DNA of 34,542 nt from Acidobacteriota bacterium (GCA_021805025.1 JAJZGF010000021.1:1-34542), one strand, 5' to 3'. Positions 1 to 14,050 are shown, numbered from the stretch's first letter. Numbers and translations: made by a program. Notes: generated from the sequence alone by a model not told the origin.

Positions 1-922
<922 letters not shown>

Positions 923-933
923 AGCTCAGGGTG

Positions 934-961
934 CCCCAGGTTTCCGATTCGGGACCTGGGG
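934..961 (+). other. Hairpin 1 in the rpoB-rpoC gap
   Basis: Arms CCCCAGGT (934-941) and ACCTGGGG (954-961) pair perfectly over 8 bp around a 12-nt loop. The stem starts 12 nt after the rpoB stop. No T-run follows, so it is not a classical intrinsic terminator. A processing, stabilising or attenuation role is possible but inferred. Confidence 0.6.
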
Positions 962-988
962 TGCACGCAGTTCGAGATGAGTTTTTCT

Positions 989-1037
989 GAGTCCTTCTTG
1001 AAAGCGGTAACCACCGCTACCCGGGAAGGAAGGACTC
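989..1037 (+). other. Two-tier hairpin 2 in the rpoB-rpoC gap
   Basis: The outer arms GAGTCCTTC (989-997) and GAAGGACTC (1029-1037) pair over 9 bp. They enclose an inner perfect 6-bp hairpin AGCGGT/ACCGCT (1003-1008 with 1013-1018) with an AACC loop. The two tiers are separated by an asymmetric internal loop (5 and 10 nt). The structure ends about 50 nt before the rpoC Shine-Dalgarno sequence. No T-run follows. Function is unknown. Confidence 0.6.
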
Positions 1038-1098
1038 CAAAGCAATCCCGGGAAAACGCCGCGGCGCGCTGCCGAGAGGCCCGCCAAGGAGGGTCGCC

Positions 1099-5289
<4,191 letters not shown>

Positions 5290-5308
5290 CCGCTCCGCAA
5301 CATAACGC

Positions 5309-5350
5309 AACAACAAAGGCCCGGCAACTTGCCGGGCCTTTGTTGTTTTC
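5309..5350. terminator. Bidirectional intrinsic terminator between rpoC and the diguanylate cyclase gene
   Basis: A near-perfect 19-nt inverted repeat occupies 5309-5327 and 5329-5347 (core AGGCCCGGC / GCCGGGCCT), forming about 17 bp around a short loop. It is flanked by A/T-rich tails on both sides (AACAACAAA and TTTGTTGTTTT). It lies between two convergent genes and can stop transcription from both. Confidence 0.93.
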
Positions 5351-5368
5351 AGTGTGGGCCGTGCAAGG

Positions 5369-7759
5369 TTAATCCCTGAAGGGCAGTCCTGGGGTGGCGC
5401 TCTGCGAGGGCATCGATCCCAGGTGCCGCTTGTTCTCCTTGGCGATGTACATGGCCGTATCAGCCGCCTTCAACAGCATCTCCGGCGTGGTGCCGTCTAT
5501 CGGATAGAGGGCAATGCCCATGCTGGCCGAGCCCCGCAGCAGGTAGTTGTCCACCTCAAACGGCGCGTCAAAAGAGTGCTCGAGCCGCTGACAGATCTCC
5601 TCCACGTCGGTCTGGCTGTGCACCACGGGCACCAAGGCCGCGAATTCGTCGCCGCCGAGGCGCGCCAGCATATCGCCGGTGCGCAACTGGCGCCGCATCC
5701 GCGCTGCCACCTCCTGCAGATACAGGTCGCCCACGTGATGGCCATACATATCATTCACCTGCTTGAATTCGTCCAGGTCGAGATAGATCAGGCCCAGTAC
5801 CGACGACCGCTCGCGCGCCCTCTCTATCTGTTCCTCAAGGTACTTCTCAAGCGAGAAGCGGTTGTACACATCCGTCAGCAAATCGAACTCGGAACGGTAC
5901 ACGAGGTCCGAGTAGAGCTTGCGCGTCTCCATTGCCAGGGAAGCCAGCCGCACGCCCTGCGCCAGCGCTGCCGACTCTTCCTGCGCGTTGGCCGGCCGGC
6001 CACTCATGGCTGCGTGCAGGATTCCCTGCGAGGCGCCGGATGGCGAAGAGATTTCCTTGCCAATAATTCGCAACCCACTGCGTCGTGCGGGGGTCTTGCC
6101 GTGTCGCGTTCCATCCGAGAGTTCGCACCAGCACGCTGCGTCATGCAGCATAAAGGAGACCATCTCCATGATGTGATCGAGAATCTCTCCGAGCGGTCGC
6201 GAGCTGTTGATGTCCTCCAGGATCCGGCTGCGCCATTGCTCCAACTGGACGATTCTCCGCTCCTGCATAGCTTCAGCCTCGACGCGCGCCGTGATCGCCG
6301 CGGTTTGCTGGCGCACCCGCCTGCGCAGGGTCCAGCCCCAGATGCCGATGAGCAACACAACGACCACGAGCAACTCAACCAGCCTCGCCAGATTGTGCGC
6401 TGTTGGCCAGGGCGGTCCAGAGAGCACCGCAAGGTCGTCGGCAGAGCGCAGCAGGATGTTGAAGGGCGCTCGCGAGTCAAAGGAGTTGGAGGTCGTCATG
6501 AAGCAGACACCGATCACGCGCACCTTGGAGCCCGCTTGAATCTGCCGCATCGGGGCCAGGGGGGCAAAGGCCTCCGCTACTGCAGGAGGATGCCGATAGA
6601 TCGCAGAGAACAGGTTGCCGTCTGCTGCCAGTACGTATTCGTCCTGGGTAGCTCCACGGACCTGCGCTACCAGTTCTCCGTCCACGGAGACAAGATCAAA
6701 GAGGTTGTGGCTGCTCGAGAGTGAGTCCCATGTGCCGGCCCTGGGCGTCACTGGAGCGGAAACGCCCAGATCGCGCACTTTCGCTCCGGTCAGCGCAAGA
6801 AAGCCGTCATGCACGTCGGGGAATCCGGTCGCGTCCGCCGCGTCTCCGATATGGAGGGGAGCCACGGAGGTCGTCATGATCCACAGGCTTTTGAGCCCGT
6901 CCTGCAGCACGACCATGGAGCCGGGCTCGTAGTAGGTGATGGTTCCGTGGACGCGGATCCGCTGGCTCAGGGTGCTGACATGGTAGGCGAAAAGAATCCG
7001 GTCCATCGGCGTGAGCGGCAGCGACCAGGGATCGGACGTTGCATAGCGCAAGACCTGTACGGCGCCCATCGAAGTGGCGTGCAGCACAATGCCGGTCTGC
7101 TGCATCTTCCCGTCAAAGCGGCCGGAGACCGCCCCAGTGATCGCGACCTGGGCGTCCAGCAGATTGTTCACCAGATCGGGATTGTCCACATCGACGGTGA
7201 CGCCGATCTCCCCGCCCTCCACGTGGAGGTCAAGTAATGCGCTCCGCACTCCGGCGCTCTCGATCGTCTCCGCGTCGCGCACGACGCCGAAGACCTTGAC
7301 CAGCCGCGCATCCAGGTCGGTCCGGATCAGCTCATCAAAAGACGCCTCGACGACGCCCGGCAACGGACCGTGTCCGACACTGGTTACGCTGTCGGCCACG
7401 ACACTGGCCCTGAATCCGCCTTGCGTCCTGCCCTTGATCAGGACGACATCGCCCGGAGACAACTGAAGCCCGCCGGGCGCCTGGACAAACACGGCCTCGT
7501 CGCCGGTTTGCACATAGAGCATCTGCTCGTAGCCGCGATAGTAGGTGACCGTGGCCTGAAATTCCACAGGCAGACCCTGGGTTGCCTCGGCATTGCTGAG
7601 TTCATGAATGGCGTGCAGGGTGGTCAGAGGGGTGGGCGGGGCAGCCAGGGCGGGCGATGACAGCGCAGCAAAGAGCAACCACGCGAGAGCTTTCTCCCGA
7701 GCGGCTGGACGCCAGCGTCGTGCTACGTGGCGCAGTTCAGCTCCCCCTGCCTTGCGCAT
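5369..7759 (-). CDS. Membrane diguanylate cyclase with periplasmic OB-like repeat array and GGDEF domain
   Basis: A 796-aa probable cyclic-di-GMP synthase. Order: basic N-terminus with a signal-like hydrophobic stretch (about 26-40, ending PALAA); a ~400-residue periplasmic region; one membrane helix (about 460-478, LVVVVLLIGIWGW); a probable coiled linker (480-510); a degenerate GAF-like segment (about 515-620); and GGDEF (about 625-785). The active-site GGDEF is intact at 702-706, and an RTGD inhibitory I-site lies exactly five residues before it, so it is predicted active and product-inhibited. The periplasmic region seems to hold four related beta-rich modules (about 66-130, 150-232, 266-332, 358-446), two opening with a (T/V)xTYY motif, reminiscent of OB folds; this is by eye. 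No EAL domain is present. It is transcribed away from arginase, and the shared 265-bp gap probably holds both promoters. The ligand is unknown. Confidence 0.9.
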   Translation of the reverse strand: MRKAGGAELRHVARRWRPAAREKALAWLLFAALSSPALAAPPTPLTTLHAIHELSNAEATQGLPVEFQATVTYYRGYEQMLYVQTGDEAVFVQAPGGLQLSPGDVVLIKGRTQGGFRASVVADSVTSVGHGPLPGVVEASFDELIRTDLDARLVKVFGVVRDAETIESAGVRSALLDLHVEGGEIGVTVDVDNPDLVNNLLDAQVAITGAVSGRFDGKMQQTGIVLHATSMGAVQVLRYATSDPWSLPLTPMDRILFAYHVSTLSQRIRVHGTITYYEPGSMVVLQDGLKSLWIMTTSVAPLHIGDAADATGFPDVHDGFLALTGAKVRDLGVSAPVTPRAGTWDSLSSSHNLFDLVSVDGELVAQVRGATQDEYVLAADGNLFSAIYRHPPAVAEAFAPLAPMRQIQAGSKVRVIGVCFMTTSNSFDSRAPFNILLRSADDLAVLSGPPWPTAHNLARLVELLVVVVLLIGIWGWTLRRRVRQQTAAITARVEAEAMQERRIVQLEQWRSRILEDINSSRPLGEILDHIMEMVSFMLHDAACWCELSDGTRHGKTPARRSGLRIIGKEISSPSGASQGILHAAMSGRPANAQEESAALAQGVRLASLAMETRKLYSDLVYRSEFDLLTDVYNRFSLEKYLEEQIERARERSSVLGLIYLDLDEFKQVNDMYGHHVGDLYLQEVAARMRRQLRTGDMLARLGGDEFAALVPVVHSQTDVEEICQRLEHSFDAPFEVDNYLLRGSASMGIALYPIDGTTPEMLLKAADTAMYIAKENKRHLGSMPSQSATPGLPFRD

Positions 7760-7989
7760 CGCACTACCCTTCTTTAGGAGCCTTCAGCGAGAACTCCTGT
7801 AAGCCATACCCCATCAGCGACATACAGGAAGCCCCCCGCACCGGGCAACTCGACCTATCTTACTATCAACAATATTCACATCACTTACATCTTTCAGGGC
7901 ACGGCCCGCTGTTGGAATCCCCCGAAAGTTTCTGAAAAGTGGTTACAAAAGGCGGGACTGCATACTTTTCACGGTGTGGGAATACCGCC

Positions 7990-8013
7990 TAGGATAAACT
8001 CATCCCGCAGGGA
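7990..8013 (+). promoter_or_regulatory. Candidate -10 and ribosome-binding site for arginase
   Basis: In the 265-bp divergent gap, TAGGAT (7990-7995) resembles a -10 element, with a weak TTTTCA at 7966-7971 as a possible -35 (18-nt spacing). CAGGGAG at 8007-8013 is the likely Shine-Dalgarno sequence for the ATG at 8025. The promoter call is weak. The rest of the gap is AT-richer, with no gene. Confidence 0.3.
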
Positions 8014-8024
8014 GCGTCGTACCC

Positions 8025-9005
8025 ATGTCGAACAAAGACCGACCCGCTTCGGTTCAGACCAGCTTTCCTGCGGGTGGCAATCAAGCCCAACCCACACGTA
8101 ATATTCGAGTTTTGGGCGTCCCGCTGGACATGGGCGCAAGCCGTCGCGGGGTTGACATGGGTCCGTCGGCCATGCGCGTGGCCGGTCTGGAAGCGCGTCT
8201 GGAAGGTCTCGGACACCATGTGGTGGACGGCGGGAACATTCGTGTGGAGATTGCAGAGACGCAGGGTTACGGGGACCGGAGCGCACGGTACCTCAAGCAG
8301 ATTGCCGAGACCTGTACACGGACGGCGGAGGCGGTGGTGGCGACGCTCGAAGAGGGGCTCACACCGCTGGTTCTGGGCGGGGACCACTCCATTGCCGCCG
8401 GTTCCATCTCCGGCGTATCGGAGTTTTACAGGCGCAGGAATCAGAAGATCGGACTTCTGTGGATCGATGCCCACTCCGACATCAACACGCCGGAGACCTC
8501 GCCCTCCGGCAACGTCCACGGCATGCCGCTGGCCGCACTTCTGGGCCTGGGACTGGAGCCGCTGAGCAACATCTTCGGGTATGCGCCGAAGGTTGCGCCA
8601 GAGAACACGGTGCTGATCGGCATTCGGGACATTGACGCAACGGAGCGAGAAAATATCCGTCGCGCGGGACTCACCGAGGTCTACACGATGCGCGACATCG
8701 ACGAGCGCGGCATGAGGGCGGTGATGGAAGAAGCCCTGGCCGCAGCAGGACGCGGAACCGCCGGCTATCACGTCTCGCTCGACATGGACTGGATTGACCC
8801 CGAGGACGCGCCCGGCGTGGGCACGCCCGTGCGCGGCGGGGCCACCTACCGCGAGGCGCATCTGGCTATGGAGATCATCGCCGACCACGGCCGCATGGTC
8901 AGCTTCGAGATGGTCGAGGTGAACCCGGTGATCGACGAGCACAATCGGACGGCTGACCTGGCCGTGGAACTGGCTTGCTCCGCGTTTGGGAAGAAGATTC
9001 TGTGA
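8025..9005 (+). CDS. rocF: Arginase
   Basis: A 326-aa Mn-dependent ureohydrolase that hydrolyses L-arginine to ornithine and urea. All metal-binding motifs are present: GGDHS with His121; DAHSDIN with Asp148, His150 and Asp152; and SLDMDWIDP with Asp253 and Asp255. The SPSGNVHGMP segment and APGVGTPVRGG fit arginase better than agmatinase or formimidoylglutamase. A ~27-residue polar N-terminal extension precedes the core beginning NIRVLGVPLDMG. The start at 8025 has a nearby CAGGGAG. The ddl gene follows 62 nt later on the same strand with no terminator seen, so co-transcription is possible although the functions are unrelated. Whether the role is nitrogen release or ornithine supply cannot be told from the context. 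Confidence 0.93.
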   Translation: MSNKDRPASVQTSFPAGGNQAQPTRNIRVLGVPLDMGASRRGVDMGPSAMRVAGLEARLEGLGHHVVDGGNIRVEIAETQGYGDRSARYLKQIAETCTRTAEAVVATLEEGLTPLVLGGDHSIAAGSISGVSEFYRRRNQKIGLLWIDAHSDINTPETSPSGNVHGMPLAALLGLGLEPLSNIFGYAPKVAPENTVLIGIRDIDATERENIRRAGLTEVYTMRDIDERGMRAVMEEALAAAGRGTAGYHVSLDMDWIDPEDAPGVGTPVRGGATYREAHLAMEIIADHGRMVSFEMVEVNPVIDEHNRTADLAVELACSAFGKKIL

Positions 9006-9067
9006 AGAGTTCTACACTGGAAGAGTCCTGACTTTTTCAAGAAGCAGTGTGGTGCACGGAAAGAAAG

Positions 9068-10231
<1,164 letters not shown>

Positions 10232-10367
10232 CATGGCAATGAACAGGAAGACGCGCGCCGGTGTCTAACTGAGCAGGCAGGCGCTGCCAGAGGCCGACTC
10301 CGGTGAGTTTTGTTCACGAATCTCAAACGAGTGTGCTGCCGAATTCCGGCCACGAGGAACCAGTCCC

Positions 10368-10868
10368 ATGACGCTGCTTGATGCGCCCGTCTTCAACGAA
10401 GCCCGCTACCGGCGTAATCGTGCGATCCTCTACGGGGCCGCCGGGCTTTTTGTCGTTGTGTTCATCGGCGGCTGGCTCGGTTCCGGCATGCCGGTGGACT
10501 GGCCCTGGAACTGGTGGACGCACTTTCGCGGCCGCGCAGTGGCCAGCCACTTTCTGACTGCGGTGGAGCAGAACGACTTGCAGAAGGCCTACGGCATCTG
10601 GACGGCCGATCCCAACTGGCAGCAGCACCCGAGCCAGCACGCCGAGTATCCCTTTGCGCGCTTCGAGCAGGACTGGAGCCCGACCAGCTCTGCCAACGAG
10701 TACGGGCCGATTCACAGCTTCAAGATCGTGGCTGCGCGGCGCTCCGGCAACGTGCTGCTGATGGCCATCCGCATCAATGAGCGCAAGAGCAATGCGCTCT
10801 TCCTCGACTACGACCCGAAGACACACGTGCTGGGCTTCTCGCCGGTCGAACTCTACCTGGGCCCGTAG
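10368..10868 (+). CDS. Conserved-looking membrane-anchored protein of unknown function
   Basis: A 166-aa protein not recognised as a named family. A short cytoplasmic N-terminus (FNEARYRRNR) precedes one membrane helix (about 21-40, LYGAAGLFVVVFIGGWLGSG). The rest is outside, starts with a Trp-rich segment (DWPWNWW) and looks alpha+beta (FLTAVEQNDLQKAYGIWTAD, then beta-rich FKIVAARRSGNVLLMAIRI). The 'AVEQNDLQKAYGIW' helix resembles the first helix of NTF2-like/DUF4864-type folds, but this is only an impression. The start at 10368 has a GAGGA sequence about 8 nt upstream. It lies 136 nt after ddl on the same strand. Confidence 0.75.
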   Translation: MTLLDAPVFNEARYRRNRAILYGAAGLFVVVFIGGWLGSGMPVDWPWNWWTHFRGRAVASHFLTAVEQNDLQKAYGIWTADPNWQQHPSQHAEYPFARFEQDWSPTSSANEYGPIHSFKIVAARRSGNVLLMAIRINERKSNALFLDYDPKTHVLGFSPVELYLGP

Positions 10869-10955
10869 GGATATTGACTCTGCGCATACCCTGAACAGGC
10901 GCAGCGAGGCTTTGCCTGCAATGATGGGTCGCTGAAGATACTTAGAAAGATCTCT

Positions 10956-11114
10956 ATGCCGATGTATTGAGTTGCCACCGCATGTCTTGCCCTTGCTGTC
11001 CTGGTTCTGGCCAGGGCAATCACGAGCCCAGCGTTACAGACGCGTGCCTATTACGCACTTCACCGGCAGTGGTACTCTCACTGGCCCTTCAAGAGGGGCA
11101 AGGGGCTGCCGAGA
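10956..11114 (+). pseudogene. Probable original 5' end of the FkbM gene, interrupted by an in-frame TGA
   Basis: In the same frame as the downstream methyltransferase, an ATG at 10956 with AGAAAGA upstream encodes M-P-M-Y and then a TGA at 10968-10970. It is followed by 48 uninterrupted codons that look like a signal anchor (VATACLALAVLVLARA) and then a Trp/Arg-rich stretch (HRQWYSHWPFKRGKG) running directly into the methionine at 11115. There is no in-frame ATG, GTG or TTG in 10971-11114. Either the gene carries a nonsense change or a base error, or translation now starts at 11115 without the anchor. Confidence 0.45.
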
Positions 11115-11870
11115 ATGCTGCGACCAATGCTGAAGGCTTTTGTTCCGGCGTGGGTGCAGGTGGAGCCGGGAGTCAAGATGCGATTGGACGCAAACGACCT
11201 GATCTCCCGCGTCATTCTGGAGACCGGCGTTTGGGATGAAGAAACCTGGCTTGCGATGCAGCGGCATCTTGGCCCCGGCTCAACGTTCGTCGATATTGGC
11301 GCTCATGACGGCTACTGTTCGCTGAAAGCCGCGCGGGTGGTGGGTTTGAGCGGGCAGGTGATTGCCGTGGAGGCGAATCCGGAGATGGTGGTCACGGTGC
11401 GAGACAACCTGCGTGCGAGCGGCGCGCAGGGGATTTCTGTTGTGCCGGTGGCTTGCTCCGACCGGGAGACCACGCTCACGCTTTTTGTTGCGGCGCAATC
11501 GAATACGGGAAGCAGTTCGTTCTCTGAAAGGAATGCGTCGCAGTATGGGCAGGCAGGGCAGAGCTATCAGGTGCCTACCCGCACGCTGGACGCCATCCTC
11601 CGGGAGGCTGGAGTCACACGGGTGGATGTGGTGAAGATCGATGTTGAGGGAGCGGAGTTTCTGGTCCTGAAAGGGGCGGTTGAAACCCTAGCGCGTTACC
11701 ATCCTGTTCTTCTTGTCGAGCTGGATGACAGTCTGCTCGGTTCCATGGGGACAAGCTCGGCGGAGATCACGGAGTTTTTGCGCGCGCGCGGCTATTCGGT
11801 CCGCGGGCCCTATGACGAGGCGAATTTCGAATTCTACCCGGATGCGAAAGTGGCTGCAGTTTCAGCGTGA
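11115..11870 (+). CDS. FkbM family SAM-dependent methyltransferase
   Basis: A 251-aa Rossmann-type methyltransferase of the FkbM family, whose members often O-methylate sugars or polyketides. Motif I is FVDIGAHDGYCSLKA (about 58-72), followed by an acidic strand end AVEANPEM and, further on, VDVVKIDVEGAEFLVLKGA, the family's signature. The C-terminal part (LLVELDDS, FLRARGYSV) is also typical. The start at 11115 is the first available start codon in the frame but has no convincing Shine-Dalgarno sequence, and coding-like sequence extends 48 codons upstream to an in-frame TGA. The true product may therefore be longer and membrane anchored. No glycosyltransferases are adjacent, so the substrate is unknown. 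Confidence 0.85.
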   Translation: MLRPMLKAFVPAWVQVEPGVKMRLDANDLISRVILETGVWDEETWLAMQRHLGPGSTFVDIGAHDGYCSLKAARVVGLSGQVIAVEANPEMVVTVRDNLRASGAQGISVVPVACSDRETTLTLFVAAQSNTGSSSFSERNASQYGQAGQSYQVPTRTLDAILREAGVTRVDVVKIDVEGAEFLVLKGAVETLARYHPVLLVELDDSLLGSMGTSSAEITEFLRARGYSVRGPYDEANFEFYPDAKVAAVSA

Positions 11871-12357
11871 AGCAATCGTGAGTTATCCCGGTGCCGGGGA
11901 GGACCGGACCACCGGCGCGGACGAATGCCTGCAGCGGATTCGTGTCCAACGCGGCTGAGCGGCTCACGGGACGTGAGAAAGGCGATGAAGGATCGAAGGC
12001 GGCCTCGTCAGCACCTGCAAACAAACTGTGGAGATCTGCAAATTTCGCAGAGGGGTGGGTATTTGTTTGCGGAGGGACAGGATGCACCCATCTCGACCGC
12101 TGCGCGCCTGGTGAGGGAGATGATATGCAAAAGGGCTGCGGGAGTTTTGCGCATGGAATGAGTGAGTTGCGGAAAACGTTGCGGGGCGAAGATTTAGGGC
12201 GGTTGGCAAGTTGACGAGTTAGCGAACTGGCTAAGTGGGACAGGCGGGGAAATCGAGTTTCGGGATTTGCCGGGGGGATAGGAATGGCGATGTACTCAGA
12301 CCACCAACCCGGCGATGCCTTGAAGGCTATAATCTCCTAACCCTCAAAGGAGAGACC
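11871..12357. other. 487-nt region with no supportable gene
   Basis: Short open frames here have odd composition and no Shine-Dalgarno support. Visible items are a CCGGTG...CACCGG inverted repeat just after the FkbM stop, an imperfect palindrome CTGCAAATTTCGCAG at 12036-12050, and several GTTGCGG/GTTGGC-like words around 12165-12210. It could be decayed coding DNA or a long leader for the next gene. Confidence 0.5.
12328..12352 (+). promoter_or_regulatory. -10 box and strong ribosome-binding site of the Gly/His-rich protein gene
   Basis: A perfect TATAAT lies at 12328-12333, and AAAGGAGAG at about 12346-12354 precedes the ATG at 12358. A consensus -35 is not visible at the expected distance. 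The transcript leader would be about 18-20 nt. Confidence 0.55.
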
Positions 12358-12795
12358 ATGTCAATCTGGAAATCCGTTGCAGTCTGTGTTCTGGCAGCGA
12401 TGATTCTGAGCTGCGCATCCGTTGCGCCAGCGCAGGTTTCCATCAACGTTGGAGTGGCGCCTGTGTGCCCCTACGGGTACTTCGACTACGCTCCCTACGA
12501 ATGTGCGCCGTACGGCTACTATGGGCCGGATTGGTTTGTGGGCGGAGTGTTCCTGGGAGCAGGACCGTGGTTTCACGGGCCTCGCGGCTTTTTCGGACAC
12601 GTCGATAACCGCTTTGATCCTCGTCATGGATATCGCGGGCCGCTGCCGGGACGCGGGGACGAGCCGTTCAATCACTTTCACGCGAACGAGGCGCGGGACG
12701 GGCGCGGCCATGCTGGCCCCGGCGGGCACGATGGCGGCGGTGAGCACGCGTTACCCGGTTATCGGGGTGGAGACCATGGCGGGGGGCACCACTAA
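12358..12795 (+). CDS. Small secreted Tyr/Gly-rich protein with His/Gly-rich tail
   Basis: A 145-aa protein of unknown function. A signal peptide is clear (MSIWKSVAVCVLAAMILSC...APAQ, cleavage after about residue 26). The mature part opens with a strand-like VSINVGVAPV, then a Tyr/Pro/Cys-rich stretch with two Cys (CPYGYFDYAPYECAPYGYYG), then GPDWFVGGVFLGAGPWFHG. The last ~40 residues are rich in Gly, His, Asp and Arg and end DHGGGHH, which could bind metal. The ATG at 12358 follows AAAGGAGAGACC, and a perfect TATAAT lies 24 nt upstream; the longer frame from 12235 has no such support. It is monocistronic, with its own terminator. Small proteins of this composition occur repeatedly in Terriglobia (general knowledge), with no established role. 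Confidence 0.85.
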   Translation: MSIWKSVAVCVLAAMILSCASVAPAQVSINVGVAPVCPYGYFDYAPYECAPYGYYGPDWFVGGVFLGAGPWFHGPRGFFGHVDNRFDPRHGYRGPLPGRGDEPFNHFHANEARDGRGHAGPGGHDGGGEHALPGYRGGDHGGGHH

Positions 12796-12818
12796 GGTGC
12801 GCTTGAGACAGGAAGCAA

Positions 12819-12851
12819 GAGAAGACGCCCGGCGGCGTCTTCTCGCGTTTT
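12819..12851 (+). terminator. Intrinsic terminator after the Gly/His-rich protein gene
   Basis: Perfect 11-bp arms GAGAAGACGCC (12819-12829) and GGCGTCTTCTC (12834-12844) enclose a CGGC loop and are followed by GCGTTTT. The stem starts 24 nt after the stop codon. Confidence 0.85.
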
Positions 12852-13078
12852 GGCTGGCTGCCGTGGCTATTGGTCCCAATGTCCGCTCGACGGCGGCGAG
12901 CGCGGGTGGCCGCGCTCAAGGTTGACGTAGACTCAGAAATCGAGAAGGAAAAGAGTGCGCCAACCGGCCAACGGGGATGGGCTTGTTGCTTTCGCATGTC
13001 TCAAAAGCAAGACATGGGGCGCCCGGAAGGAACTGGCGAACGAGTGCCCGTCTTGATTCTGATGCGCAACTCTTTCGA

Positions 13079-14023
13079 CTATGCCTTCAGCTCTGCCAGG
13101 GTTTTTTCAAGGCTGGCGGCGTCTTCGACGTTCAGAGCTTTCTGGGCGGGATCAATCTGCTTCATCAGGCCGCATAAGACTTTGCCGGGGCCTGTTTCGA
13201 TGAAGGTGGTAGCTCCCCCGGCGACGAGCGCGTTGACGCAATCGACCCACCGGACCGCGCCGGTGACCTGGCGGATGAGAGCGTCGCGGGCGGCGTCGGC
13301 GGTGGTGACGAGCGCGCCGGTGACGTTGGCGGCGACGGGGATGCGCGGCTGGTGGAGGGTGAGTGCGGCGAGGACGCTGGCTACTTCCTGTTGAGCGGGC
13401 AGCATGAGGGCGCAGTGGAAGGGCGCGCTGACCTGGAGCATGACGGCGCGGCGCGCGCCCTTGGCCTTGGCGAGCGCCGCGGCTCTTTCGACGGCGGCCA
13501 TGGCGCCGGAGATGACGGTCTGTCCCGGCGAGTTGAGATTGGCGGCGGCGACGGTCAGGCCGGTTTCGGCTGCGGCTTCCGCGCAGGCCTCGGCCACCTG
13601 AGCTGCGTCAAGCGAGAGTACGGCGGCCATGGCGCCCTGCCCTGCGGGGACGGCCTGCTGCATGGCGCGTCCACGAGCTTTGACGGCGCGGACGGCGTCA
13701 GGGAAGGTGAGGGTTCCGGCGGCGACGTGCGCGGACCACTCGCCGAGCGAGTGTCCGGCGGCGAGCGACGGGGCGATGCCGTGCTCGGCCAGCACACGGC
13801 AGGCCGCTACGCTGACGGTAAGGATGGCGGGCTGGGTGTTTTCCGTGAGGCGGAGGTCTTCTTCCGGCCCCTCGAAACAGAGCTTCGAGAGCGAGAAGCC
13901 ACAGGCCTCATCGGCCTCAGCAAAGGTGGCTGCGGCGACGGGGAAGCGGGCGGCCAGTTCGCGGCCCATGCCGACGGTCTGCGAACCCTGTCCGGGAAAG
14001 AGAAACGCTAATTTGGTAGTCAT
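13079..14023 (-). CDS. fabD: Malonyl-CoA:acyl carrier protein transacylase
   Basis: A 314-aa cytoplasmic transacylase that moves malonyl from CoA to ACP to start fatty acid elongation. The N-terminal FLFPGQGSQ, the nucleophile motif GHSLGE with Ser92, the catalytic His203 in APFHC, and the C-terminal ETGPGKVLCGLMKQI are all present, and the length is normal. It lies 27 nt downstream of the rhomboid-like gene on the same strand, so they are probably co-transcribed. However, TACAAT at 14034-14039 (on the minus strand), 10 nt before the ATG, looks like a -10 box and would give a nearly leaderless fabD transcript. No other fatty acid synthesis genes (fabH, fabG, acpP, fabF) adjoin it, unlike the usual cluster. 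Confidence 0.95.
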   Translation of the reverse strand: MTTKLAFLFPGQGSQTVGMGRELAARFPVAAATFAEADEACGFSLSKLCFEGPEEDLRLTENTQPAILTVSVAACRVLAEHGIAPSLAAGHSLGEWSAHVAAGTLTFPDAVRAVKARGRAMQQAVPAGQGAMAAVLSLDAAQVAEACAEAAAETGLTVAAANLNSPGQTVISGAMAAVERAAALAKAKGARRAVMLQVSAPFHCALMLPAQQEVASVLAALTLHQPRIPVAANVTGALVTTADAARDALIRQVTGAVRWVDCVNALVAGGATTFIETGPGKVLCGLMKQIDPAQKALNVEDAASLEKTLAELKA

Positions 14024-14050
14024 TCCAGAGAGGATTGTAGCGGATGAGGC

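Noticed and set aside
5354..6724. Long open frame (456 codons) on the plus strand opposite the diguanylate cyclase gene
   Set aside because: It lies entirely antisense to a well-supported GGDEF gene, has no Shine-Dalgarno support and has the low-complexity His/Arg/Gln composition typical of high-GC shadow frames.
10290..10335. GTTCACGAATC resembling a tRNA T-arm
   Set aside because: The loop does not fit the TTCRANY pattern, and no acceptor, D or anticodon arm can be drawn around it.
11891..12214. 107-codon frame in the gap after the FkbM gene
   Set aside because: No Shine-Dalgarno sequence, unconvincing composition and no recognisable domain; overlapping frames are equally open.
12986..13016. 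H-type pseudoknot from the two interleaved stems
   Set aside because: The loop that must cross the first stem would have zero length, so both stems cannot form together; kept only as alternative hairpins.
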